Shown piece by piece: positions 25,226 to 32,356 of a stretch of 38,544 bases of DNA (positions are counted from its first letter, which is position 1; every line of letters starts with the position of its first letter). The DNA is from an uncultured Bacteroidales bacterium. Lineage in GTDB: Bacteria > Bacteroidota > Bacteroidia > Bacteroidales > Muribaculaceae. Where the stretch lies: assembly GCA_902772965.1 (NCBI GenBank), contig CACYCT010000030.1, forward strand, positions 1 through 38,544, given 5' to 3'. The translations under genes were made by a program, and so were the position numbers. Under the pieces are notes generated by a model. It was not told the origin of the DNA. It did not search any database and was given only the letters and a program-made list of their open reading frames with translations.

Positions 25226-25267
25226 GGTGGGTTTTATGAGTTGAATATCATGGTTCACGGTCGGGTT
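25226..25267 (+). repeat. Copy D of the dispersed repeat
   Basis: GGTGGGTTTTATGAGTT at 25226-25242, then ATATCATGGTTCACGGTCGG GTT ending at 25267, parallels 30863-30914 (GGTGGGTTCTATAAATT, ATATGATGTTTTCGGTCGG GTT). The inner part overlaps the last codons and stop of the T9SS remnant, so the repeat and the protein end are fused. Confidence 0.45.
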
Positions 25268-25635
25268 ATGACAATTTTTTTGTTGATCTGCCGGTTGTCG
25301 TATCTGAGTTGGACAATGTAGGTTCCTTGTGTGAGGCTTGAGGTTGGAATCTCTGTTTTTGCATCGGTCACGGGAATGGTTTTTATGATTTGGCCATCTA
25401 TACCGATTATCGACACCATGGCGGATGAGCGAAGCGGGTTGGCTTCTAAGGAGATGTCAATCGCCCCATTTGCATATCTGATTTGTGCGTTGTCGATTTT
25501 CAGGTTCGCAACCCCCGAGTTACCGCGCATTAGTTCAAGCCGCTTGAAGTAGTTCTCAAAATCAGGCCATAAATACTCGGCCATATAACTGTGGATTTTG
25601 TATTCATTCTCATGCTCGGCATTCTCGAAACTCAT
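25255..25635 (-). pseudogene. Truncated gene with T9SS type A-like C-terminal sorting domain
   Basis: 126 aa from the first ATG; the frame is open only about 10 codons further upstream before a stop, and no promoter is seen. The C-terminal 75 residues look like a Por/T9SS type A sorting domain: NGAIDISLEANPLRSSAMVS, VSIIGIDGQIIKTIPV, then SLTQGTYIVQLRYDNRQINK and KIVITRP at the end. The N-terminal part (KIHSYMAEYLWPDFENYFKR) lacks a signal peptide and looks like the tail of a larger secreted enzyme that I cannot identify. I read it as the 3' remnant of a secreted protein gene. The base composition is more AT-rich than the neighbours. Its end coincides with a dispersed repeat copy. Confidence 0.55.
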
Positions 25636-25774
25636 GACGCACTGTGACCCGCAAGTGCACTTCAGTCAGGAACCTACCCGTGGGTGTCTGCCTCCCTCCC
25701 CTACCATTCCTTCATGCGGTGTTTCACGCTGGTTACGATATGTCCCCCTCACCATTCAGTTTCGCGAACGATAG

Positions 25775-27343
25775 TTATTGCTCGAGGCCGAACACGCGCT
25801 TGACGGCGAGTCGGATCCGTTGCGCGTCGTTGGTGTCGCTCTTGAGGACTCCGAGCACGGCGCGGACGTATTCATCGCGGTTCTTCAGGCCGCACAAGGT
25901 GGCGACATTGCTCTCGCCGATCATCTGCTTGTGGTTGAACACGCGGAGAACCGCCATGTAATCGCCCGACTGCTCATACTGGTGGAACTCGCGGCAAATC
26001 GCCTCGTAACTGCCTCGGGGATTGATTTCGGTGACGAGGTCGACGAGGTGTTCCTCAAGGGCATTGATGTTGCGGAATTTCATGTCGATTCTCCGCTCCA
26101 CGTCGTGCTTGACTCGGTGGCGTACGTGTTGCAGGGCTTGTGTCTTGAGGTCGCGCGAGAACATGTTGAGCACCGCCTTGCGCACTTTGCCGAAGACCAC
26201 ATCCTCTTTCATTCCCTTCATTCGTGCCACAGCGCGGATCACTTCCTCGAGCATGAGGATGTTCTCAATCTCGGCCACGTTGGGCACGAGGATGTTTTTC
26301 TTCCGCAGGTAGTCCACCTCTTGCTCATCGCGCCGGTCGCGGTCCACGATTCCGTGACTGTCAAGGTGGTGGAACGAGCGCAGGTCGTTGAACGACCGGA
26401 CACTCTCAATCACCTTGTTGCAGCTGCCCAGGGGCTTGATTGTGTATTCCGGAAAAATGAGCGGATACAGTTTGGCATCGAGGCTGTGTTTCTCGTCGCC
26501 TTCAATGAAGAGCACGGGTTTTCGGCTGCCGAGCAGGTCGAAGTAAAGCCCGTCGTCAAGGTGCTCGCTCGAGGCCATCACCTCGTAGTCCCACGTCACG
26601 TGCTCGGGGTCGAACGATTTCACCCACACGCATTGGTTGTCGATTCGGCTGGAGGCGAAGTCGATGTCGTGTGTGTTATATATAAAGGTGCAATCGGGTC
26701 GGAGTTCCTCAATCACGTTCCAGAGGGTTTGCATCATCGATCGGTGGATAAACGTCTCGGGGTCGTCGACCAGCACCACGGCTCCATCGGGGGCATACTG
26801 CACCGCACCGAGGTAGTACAGCACGGCCTTCTCGCCGTCGCTCAGCCGGAGCATGTTGTACTTGTCGTCATGGCCTTCGGTGGAGAAGAGCAGTTTTCCG
26901 TTCTCGCGAAGAATCCTGTTTTTCGGGAACACCTCCTGCCACATTCTCACCGTTGTGTCCAACCGCGTTTTCGGGAACTCGGCCGACTCTCCCATCAGGC
27001 GTCGTGTCTTGGCGGCCATCAGCGACCGGAACTCGTCGATCATCATCACGTACGACAACTTGTCGAACTCGGTCTGCGCGGCGTAGTCGACCTGCGGCGA
27101 GGCGCTGTTGATACGCTCGAACATCTCATCGATAGACCCCGGCAGCGGCGGTTGGTCGGAATTCACGGCGAACAACGCCCGCAAGGCCGACAGCCGATAG
27201 GCTTTCTGCCCGATGGAGGTCATCAGCCGGTTGCAGAATCGTGTCTTACCGGAGCCGTTGGCGCCGATGATGGTGATTTGGCGTGTCGCTACCAGTGTGG
27301 GAGTCTGTTGGCCGTCGGAGCGGGGAGGTAGGGTGATGTTCAT
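25775..27343 (-). CDS. AAA ATPase fused to DUF4435/TOPRIM-like domain (PARIS-like architecture)
   Basis: 522 aa, soluble. The N-terminal ABC/OLD-type ATPase has Walker A GANGSGKT (27-34), signature LSDGEK (167-172), Walker B VVLVDDPE (189-196) and a switch His at 225 (YNTHDIDF). The C-terminal part fits DUF4435, a TOPRIM-like fold: VLFIEGDEKHSLDAKLYP with Glu281, DxD at Asp334/Asp336 (GIVDRDRRDE), and NVAEIENILML. In the PARIS anti-phage system, AriA is such an ATPase and AriB is a DUF4435 nuclease, and merged one-gene forms are known. Here both parts are in one polypeptide. It has its own promoter overlapping the end of the upstream wbqC-like gene. No phage or restriction genes are nearby, so a non-defence role is also possible. 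Confidence 0.82.
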   Translation of the reverse strand: MNITLPPRSDGQQTPTLVATRQITIIGANGSGKTRFCNRLMTSIGQKAYRLSALRALFAVNSDQPPLPGSIDEMFERINSASPQVDYAAQTEFDKLSYVMMIDEFRSLMAAKTRRLMGESAEFPKTRLDTTVRMWQEVFPKNRILRENGKLLFSTEGHDDKYNMLRLSDGEKAVLYYLGAVQYAPDGAVVLVDDPETFIHRSMMQTLWNVIEELRPDCTFIYNTHDIDFASSRIDNQCVWVKSFDPEHVTWDYEVMASSEHLDDGLYFDLLGSRKPVLFIEGDEKHSLDAKLYPLIFPEYTIKPLGSCNKVIESVRSFNDLRSFHHLDSHGIVDRDRRDEQEVDYLRKKNILVPNVAEIENILMLEEVIRAVARMKGMKEDVVFGKVRKAVLNMFSRDLKTQALQHVRHRVKHDVERRIDMKFRNINALEEHLVDLVTEINPRGSYEAICREFHQYEQSGDYMAVLRVFNHKQMIGESNVATLCGLKNRDEYVRAVLGVLKSDTNDAQRIRLAVKRVFGLEQ

Positions 27344-27371
27344 TGGGGGTGATGTTTGGGGTTCGTTTCGC

Positions 27372-27403
27372 CAAAGTTAGTATTTTTTCCCGTGTTGTGC
27401 AAA
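27372..27403 (-). promoter_or_regulatory. Promoter of the AAA/DUF4435 gene
   Basis: On the minus strand TAACTTTG (27379-27372) matches TAnnTTTG exactly and TTTG (27403-27400) lies 20 nt upstream. The -7 box includes the stop codon of the wbqC-like gene. The ATG at 27343 is 28 nt downstream, so this gene can be expressed independently of the hut genes. Confidence 0.7.
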
Positions 27404-28027
27404 TCCGGCCATTCCCAGGAGTGTTATCAGTCCTTCGGGGCCTTGGTGGCAGGCGAGGTCGAGGATGCTCATCCGGGGTTGGAAGCCGTGCCGTTGCTGC
27501 CAGATTTGGTAATAAGGCCGGTCGGTCACGTCAAGCGTGTCGCCGCGGCGATGTGACAGATGTGGCCGCAGGTCGGTGGCTTCTGTGCCGGTGTCGGCCG
27601 GCCGGTATTCGATGGCGATGGGCAAGGCCATGAAGTCGATTACCAACTCGTGCAGTTGCCGCATGAGTTGGAGCAGTGTGGTTTGCCGTCCGAGTATGAC
27701 GGGTTGGAGCAGCGGCGCGAGGTGTTCGAAAAAGGGTGTCCGTCCGTAGGCGGAGTAGAGCGCTCCCCAGTGGACGTGTCTCCATCGTCCGTGCTCGCTC
27801 AGTCCGATGTGTTCCAGTGTCGCGTCGGGGGTGATACTGTCGGCGGCGAGGGGAATGGAGAGTTGCTGCACGCCTTGCGGCCCTACGATGGCGTACCGGT
27901 GCAGGTCGGCGCGTGGCCGGCGGATGGGTTCGGATGTGTCGACGATGACTTTTTCGGCCCGCACGGCCGCGGCCCACCACCTGACCGTGCCCGGTGTCTG
28001 TCCGTAAACGATGGTTGGCGTGGTCAT
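27377..28027 (-). CDS. WbqC-like family protein
   Basis: 216 aa from the ATG at 28027; the larger open frame to 28504 lies inside hutI in another frame and is not used. WbqC-like (PF08889) features include VRWWAAAVRAEKVIVD near the start, the RAEIaG-like LHRYAIVGPQGVQQLSIPL, HWGALYSAYGRTPFFEHLAP in the middle, and YYQIWQQRHGFQPRMSILDL near the end. Family members are often found in glycan biosynthesis loci, and the biochemical role is not settled for this type. It is 29 nt after hutI on the same strand, so it is probably co-transcribed with hutH-hutI by read-through rather than shared function. Confidence 0.85.
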   Translation of the reverse strand: MTTPTIVYGQTPGTVRWWAAAVRAEKVIVDTSEPIRRPRADLHRYAIVGPQGVQQLSIPLAADSITPDATLEHIGLSEHGRWRHVHWGALYSAYGRTPFFEHLAPLLQPVILGRQTTLLQLMRQLHELVIDFMALPIAIEYRPADTGTEATDLRPHLSHRRGDTLDVTDRPYYQIWQQRHGFQPRMSILDLACHQGPEGLITLLGMAGFAQHGKKY

Positions 28028-28056
28028 GGCGGTGGGCGTGGCGGTTGCGCGCGTGA

Positions 28057-29295
28057 TTAAGCCTCCACTCCGGCGAGGAAGGTTCGCTCGATGATGGGCG
28101 TGGTGTAGGCGTAGGGGATGAAGTCGATGCCCGGCAGTGGGCGCGTGATGAAGAAGTTGGCCACTTTTCCGATGGCTATCGAGCCGTAACTGTCGCTCAC
28201 TCCCATGGCGTACGCACCGTTGATTGTGGCGGCGTTGATGGCCTCGGAGGGTTGCAGGCGCATCTTGATGCACGCGAGGCTGACGACGAATTTCATGTCG
28301 CCGCTCGGTGTTGAGCCGGGGTTGTAGTCGCTTGCGATGGCCACGGGCAGTCCGGCCTCGATCATCTTGCGTGCCGGGGCGAAGGGCATGTTCAGGAAGA
28401 ACGATGTTCCGGGCAGGGCGGTGGGCATGGTGTCGGCGTTGAGCAGCAGACTGATGTCGCGGTCGGTCATGCTCTCGAGGTGGTCCACCGACCGGCAGCC
28501 GCACTCCACGGCCACCTGCACGCCGCCGCTGTCGGCGAGTTCCTGTCCGTGTATTTTTCCTTGCAGGCCGTATCGCGCGGCGGCGTTGAGGATTTGTGCG
28601 GTTTGCGCGGGGGTGAAGAAGCCCTCGTCGCAGAACACGTCAACGAAGTCGGCCAGGTTCTCGTCGGCCACGGCCGGGAGCATTTCGGCGCACACGAGGT
28701 CGACGTAGTCTTGCTGGCGTCCGGCGTATTCGCGCGCCACGGCATGGGCGCCGAGGAAGGTGGTGACCACACGCAGACGTGTCAGTTCGCCGATGCGTCG
28801 GGCCACGCGGAGCATTTTGAGTTCGTCGGCGGTGTTCAGTCCGTAACCCGATTTGATTTCGACCGCTCCGGTGCCTTTGGCGATGATTTCGCGTGCGCGG
28901 GTGAGGCTTTGCTCAAGCAGGTCGTCTTCACTCATCTCATGCAGCCGGTCGGCGCTGTTGAGGATTCCGCCTCCGCGTTTGGCGATTTCGGCGTAACTCA
29001 GCCCGTTGATTTTGTCAACGAACTCCTGTTCGCGGCTGTGGGCGTACACGATGTGTGTGTGGCTGTCGCACCAGCAAGGCAGCACGGCGCCGCCGCGGGC
29101 GTCAACCACGGTCGTGTCCGGCTCGAGCGCGGGCATGTCGGCCTCGAGGCCGAAGTCGGTGATTACGCCGTCGGTTGCGATCAGATAGGCGTGCTCGAGC
29201 AGGTTGAGCGTGCGCATCTGCTCTCCGCGTCGGCAGGCGAGGAGGTCGGAGTCCACTCCTGCGAGCAGACCGATGTTGGTTACTGCAAGTTTCAT
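28057..29295 (-). CDS. hutI: Imidazolonepropionase
   Basis: Hydrolyses 4-imidazolone-5-propionate to N-formimino-L-glutamate in histidine degradation. 412 aa, amidohydrolase fold, normal length. The metal-site motif is CWCDSHTHIVYAH with His79 and His81. Other family stretches are YAEIAKRGGGILNSADRL, AVEIKSGYGLN, FLGAHAVAREY, FVDVFCDEGFFTP, KIHGQELADSGGVQ and ASDYNPGSTPS. The start codon overlaps the hutH stop (ATGA), so the two are translationally coupled. hutU (urocanase), which catalyses the step between HutH and HutI, is not in the window. Confidence 0.96.
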   Translation of the reverse strand: MKLAVTNIGLLAGVDSDLLACRRGEQMRTLNLLEHAYLIATDGVITDFGLEADMPALEPDTTVVDARGGAVLPCWCDSHTHIVYAHSREQEFVDKINGLSYAEIAKRGGGILNSADRLHEMSEDDLLEQSLTRAREIIAKGTGAVEIKSGYGLNTADELKMLRVARRIGELTRLRVVTTFLGAHAVAREYAGRQQDYVDLVCAEMLPAVADENLADFVDVFCDEGFFTPAQTAQILNAAARYGLQGKIHGQELADSGGVQVAVECGCRSVDHLESMTDRDISLLLNADTMPTALPGTSFFLNMPFAPARKMIEAGLPVAIASDYNPGSTPSGDMKFVVSLACIKMRLQPSEAINAATINGAYAMGVSDSYGSIAIGKVANFFITRPLPGIDFIPYAYTTPIIERTFLAGVEA

Positions 29296-30767
29296 TTGCG
29301 CAGGAATTGGATCGAGGCTTCAATGTGTGGATACATGATGTCGTCGTCGGTGATGAAGGGCACCACTTGGCGGTAGCGCGCGAAGAGGTCTTCCAGGGCG
29401 GGCGATGACTTGAGCGGGCGTCGGAACTCAAGAGCCTGTGCGGCGTTGAAGAGTTCGATGGCGAGCACGCGCTCGGTGTTGAAGATCACGCGGTAGAGTT
29501 TGATGGCTGCGTTGGCGCCCATGCTCACGAGGTCTTCCTGGTCTTGGCAAGAGGGGATACTGTCCACGCTCGAGGGCATGGCGAGCGACTTGTTCAGGCT
29601 CACGACCGAGGCGGCGGTGTATTGCGTGATCATGAATCCGGAGTTGAGGCCGGAGTTCGCCACGAGGAAGTTGGGCAGGTTTCTCGATCCGCTGACGAGG
29701 CGGTAGATTCGGCGCTCGCTGATGTTTGCCAGCTCGCTCATGGCGATGGCGAGGAAGTCCATCGGCAGGGCGATGGGTTCGCCGTGGAAGTTACCGGCGC
29801 TGATAATCAGGTCGTCGTCGGGGCATACGGTGGGGTTGTCGGTGGCAGAGTTGATTTCGATGTCGATAACCGATTCCACGTATCGGAGGGTGTCTTTCAC
29901 CGCGCCGTGCACCTGCGGCACGCAACGGAAGGAATACGGGTCTTGAACGTGGGTTTTCGGTTGGGCGATGAGTTGGCTTCCCTGAAGCAGTTCGCGCATT
30001 CGGGCCGCGGTTTCGATTTGTCCCTGGTGGGGTCTGACTTGGTGAACGGCGTCGGTGAACGGCTCGATACGTCCGTCAAACGCGTCGAGCGAGAGGGCAG
30101 CGATTTGGTCGGCCCAGTCGCTCAGTCGGCGGGCGTGCAGCAGACACCACACGGCGAACGCGCTCATGTTCTGCGTTCCGTTGAGCAGCGCGAGGCCTTC
30201 TTTGCTTGCCAGGTGAATCGGCTCCCAGCCTTTGAGACGGAGCAGTTCCTCACCTGTGATGACGCGGCCTTGATATTCCACCTCGCCCATTCCGAGCAGC
30301 GGCAGGCAGAGGTGTGCCAGGGGCACGAGGTCGCCCGAGGCGCCGAGCGAGCCTTGGCGGAGCACAACGGGGGTGATGCCTTCGTTGAAGAAGTCAATGA
30401 GGCGCTCCACGGTGGCGAGTTGGCAGCCGGAGTATCCGTAACTGAGCGATTGTATCTTGAGCAAGAGCATGATGCGCACGATTTCGGCGGGCACGGGCTC
30501 GCCCACGCCGCAGGCGTGCGACTTGAGCAGGTTGATTTGCAGTTGCGAGAGTTGGTCGGCGTTGATTGAAACGTTGCACAGCGAGCCGAAGCCGGTTGTC
30601 ACGCCGTAGACGGGTTCGGGGCTTTCGGCGATTTTGCGGTCGAGGTATTCGCGGCAGCGGGTGATGCGCGCGCGCGCATCGTCGCTTAGAGCGAGCGTGA
30701 GGTTGTCGTTCAGAATTTGGCCGATACGCTCAATGCTGAGGTGCTCGGCGCTGATGAGATGTGTCAT
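29292..30767 (-). CDS. hutH: Histidine ammonia-lyase
   Basis: Deaminates L-histidine to trans-urocanate, the first step of histidine degradation. 491 aa from the ATG at 30767 (MTHLISAEHLS); a longer frame to 30836 would cross the promoter. The MIO cofactor forms from Ala143-Ser144-Gly145 in RQGSLGASGDLVPLAHL, and the N-terminal catalytic loop has YGVTTGFGSL (54-63). NGTQNMSAF and SSVDSIPSCQDQEDLVSMG are further family motifs. It is the first gene of hutH-hutI, with its own promoter, divergent from the porin gene. Confidence 0.96.
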   Translation of the reverse strand: MTHLISAEHLSIERIGQILNDNLTLALSDDARARITRCREYLDRKIAESPEPVYGVTTGFGSLCNVSINADQLSQLQINLLKSHACGVGEPVPAEIVRIMLLLKIQSLSYGYSGCQLATVERLIDFFNEGITPVVLRQGSLGASGDLVPLAHLCLPLLGMGEVEYQGRVITGEELLRLKGWEPIHLASKEGLALLNGTQNMSAFAVWCLLHARRLSDWADQIAALSLDAFDGRIEPFTDAVHQVRPHQGQIETAARMRELLQGSQLIAQPKTHVQDPYSFRCVPQVHGAVKDTLRYVESVIDIEINSATDNPTVCPDDDLIISAGNFHGEPIALPMDFLAIAMSELANISERRIYRLVSGSRNLPNFLVANSGLNSGFMITQYTAASVVSLNKSLAMPSSVDSIPSCQDQEDLVSMGANAAIKLYRVIFNTERVLAIELFNAAQALEFRRPLKSSPALEDLFARYRQVVPFITDDDIMYPHIEASIQFLRK

Positions 30768-30797
30768 AGAAAATGATGAATGGTTAATTAGTTGCCG

Positions 30798-30828
30798 CAA
30801 AGGTCGGCAAAAAAGTTGACTTGGGCAA
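30798..30828 (-). promoter_or_regulatory. Promoter of hutH-hutI
   Basis: On the minus strand GACCTTTG (30805-30798) matches TAnnTTTG at 7 of 8 positions and TTG (30828-30826) lies 20 nt upstream. It leaves a leader of about 25 nt before the hutH ATG. Confidence 0.6.
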
Positions 30829-30862
30829 GACATCACCCCGTTTCCAGTCGAAAAAGAATGAA

Positions 30863-31040
30863 GGTGGGTTCTATAAATTCCAAAAAAAGCAGATATGATG
30901 TTTTCGGTCGGGTTGGAGCACCTGCCGGCATCTTCCGCTTCAACTTATTGACCCGTAGCCCGCTACTATGTCTCAAAGTTGAATCGAAATCTGCTCTGCA
31001 TCTGCTTCCAACCCGACTCGAGCAATTTATGGAACCCACC
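30863..31040. repeat. Palindromic MITE-like element, about 178 bp
   Basis: The outer arms GGTGGGTTCTATAAATT (30863-30879) and AATTTATGGAACCCACC (31024-31040) match at 16 of 17 positions. The middle arms GTCGGGTTGGAGCA (30907-30920) and TGCTTCCAACCCGAC (31003-31017) match with one inserted base. The inner arms TTCAACTT (30939-30946) and AAGTTGAA (30976-30983) match perfectly. All three pairs are nested, and the left arm is about 20 bp longer. No ORF is carried. Partial copies occur at 2534-2566 and 25226-25267. It lies between hutH and the porin gene. The family is unidentified. Confidence 0.65.
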
Positions 31041-31081
31041 AGAAGTGGGCACGCCCAGCCCGACGATTCAAATAAAATGCT

Positions 31082-31089
31082 TACCTTTG
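31082..31089 (+). promoter_or_regulatory. Promoter -7 box of the porin gene
   Basis: TACCTTTG is an exact -7 box. No TTG is seen at the -33 position. The in-frame ATG at 31078 lies upstream of the expected transcription start and so cannot begin translation from this promoter. Confidence 0.65.
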
Positions 31090-31121
31090 CGGCCGTTATT
31101 AACCACCTAAAACTTTTACGC

Positions 31122-32174
31122 TTGAAACGGACTCTCATTCCGCTCCTTTGCGGCATTCTGATCGCCGGCTCTGTCGTGGCCCAAGAGCACGACAAACCCT
31201 CGGTTGACCTCATCATCGAGGCTCGCGGCGATTATCAGCGCGACTACGTTGACGGACAATCCATCAAGGACAACTCCGGCTTTAAAGGACAATTCCTCAA
31301 CCTGATTGTCAAGAGTAAACTCAACCGCCACTTCTCGTTCTTCTTCCGGCACCGGATGAACCAGACCAACTTCGACGCCAACTTCTTCGACGCCACCGAC
31401 TGGCTTGAAATCACCTACGCGCCCACCAGCCGGCTCACCATCGCCGGCGGAAAGGAAGGCATCGCCATCGGCGGATATGAGTACGACCGTGTGCCGATTG
31501 ACCTCTACTTCTGCTCCGAGTTCTGGAACGCCGTGCCTTGCTACGCTTGGGGCGCAACGGTGGGATACAAACTGTCGGACAACGACCAACTCTCGTTCCA
31601 GTTCTGTGAAAGCCCCTTCCGCGGTTTCTACAAAAACGCCGACATGTATGCCTACAACCTGTTCTGGACCGGAACGCACGGCCTGTGGAGCACCATCTGG
31701 TCGGTCAACATGATTGAATGGCGGCAGGGACGGTTCATCAACTACATCGCCCTGGGCAACGAGTTCCGCCTCGGGCCGAAGTTCACGCTCCAACTCGACT
31801 ATATGAACCGGGCCTCGTCGGGACAGAAATTCTTTAAAGACTGCTCGGTGATCGGCGAACTCACCTATCGCCCCATCAACCGCCTCCACCTCACCGCCAA
31901 GTGCGCCTACGACGTGAACCGCTCCGGAACTGACCACGACCTGCTCGTGCACAACGGAACCGAACTCACCCGCGTCGGCGCCGTGGTGGAATACCTTCCG
32001 CCCGTGCGTAACTTCGACATCCGCCTCCATGCCGCCTACTGCTACTCGTGGGGAACCAACACCAACCCCGACGGATTCACCCAAGACCGGCAATCATTCT
32101 TCACCCTCGGCGCGACATGGAAACTCAACATCACCGATCTGTTCAGGAAATCCTCCAAGAAATCAGAGATATAG
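31122..32174 (+). CDS. Outer-membrane porin-like beta-barrel protein
   Basis: 350 aa if started at the TTG at 31122, the first plausible start after the promoter; an in-frame ATG at 31078 lies inside the promoter. The N-terminus KRTLIPLLCGILIAGSVVAQ is a signal peptide. The mature protein is made of alternating polar/hydrophobic strands rich in aromatic residues (GYEYDRVPIDLYFCSEFW, LSFQFCESPFRGFYKNADMY, FTLQLDYMNRASSG) and ends with TLGATWKLNITDLF, a barrel-type finish. This fits the phosphate-selective porin O/P-like porins of Bacteroidales. The substrate is unknown. It is a single gene with its own promoter. Confidence 0.8.
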   Translation: MKRTLIPLLCGILIAGSVVAQEHDKPSVDLIIEARGDYQRDYVDGQSIKDNSGFKGQFLNLIVKSKLNRHFSFFFRHRMNQTNFDANFFDATDWLEITYAPTSRLTIAGGKEGIAIGGYEYDRVPIDLYFCSEFWNAVPCYAWGATVGYKLSDNDQLSFQFCESPFRGFYKNADMYAYNLFWTGTHGLWSTIWSVNMIEWRQGRFINYIALGNEFRLGPKFTLQLDYMNRASSGQKFFKDCSVIGELTYRPINRLHLTAKCAYDVNRSGTDHDLLVHNGTELTRVGAVVEYLPPVRNFDIRLHAAYCYSWGTNTNPDGFTQDRQSFFTLGATWKLNITDLFRKSSKKSEI

Positions 32175-32215
32175 AGGGGAATCTCCGGAAAATATGTTGT
32201 AAAACATGTGAGTTT

Positions 32216-32249
32216 TTTGGGTGTGGGTGAATAATTGGCGGTAATTTTG
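32216..32249 (+). promoter_or_regulatory. Promoter in the porin-aroA gap
   Basis: TAATTTTG at 32242-32249 is an exact -7 box, with TTTG at 32216-32219 (22-nt spacing, slightly long). No ORF follows on the plus strand; aroA is on the other strand. It could drive the putative small RNA ending at the terminator near 32350. Confidence 0.55.
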
Positions 32250-32253
32250 CAAC

Positions 32254-32356
32254 CGAAAAACCTATCTAACCATTCAATTCATAGACCTAAGAAACTGTTA
32301 CCTGATTGAGACCTAAGGAGGAGCGCCCGCTGAACAAGGCGATCCTCCTTATTTTT
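32254..32356 (+). ncRNA. Candidate small RNA, about 100 nt
   Basis: Bounded by the promoter at 32242-32249 and by an intrinsic terminator at 32315-32356. There is no plausible ORF inside. The RNA would contain a direct repeat AGACCTAAG (32283-32291 and 32309-32317) and the purine run AAGGAGGA at the base of the terminator stem. Its 3' end overlaps the last codons of aroA, read on the opposite strand. I cannot assign it to a known RNA family. It could also be the 3' UTR of the porin gene. Confidence 0.45.
32315..32356 (+). terminator. Intrinsic terminator on the plus strand, overlapping the aroA stop
   Basis: AAGGAGGAGCGCC (32315-32327) pairs with GGCGATCCTCCTT (32338-32350) with a single mismatch and a 10-nt loop, followed by ATTTTT (32351-32356). 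The U-run exists only on the plus strand, so it terminates plus-strand transcripts. The aroA stop codon (minus) is at 32351-32349. Confidence 0.75.

Noticed and set aside
28028..28504. N-terminal extension of the WbqC-like protein into hutI
   Set aside because: The extension is Arg/His-rich shadow sequence inside hutI; the ATG at 28027 gives a normal family length.
25775..30767. A large defence island including hut and wbqC genes
   Set aside because: The hut genes are metabolic and there are no restriction, toxin, integrase or phage genes; only the ATPase/DUF4435 gene is defence-like.
31078..31121. ATG at 31078 as start of the porin
   Set aside because: It lies before the -7 box at 31082-31089, so it would not be in the mRNA; the signal peptide begins at the TTG at 31122. 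If another promoter exists upstream this could be wrong.
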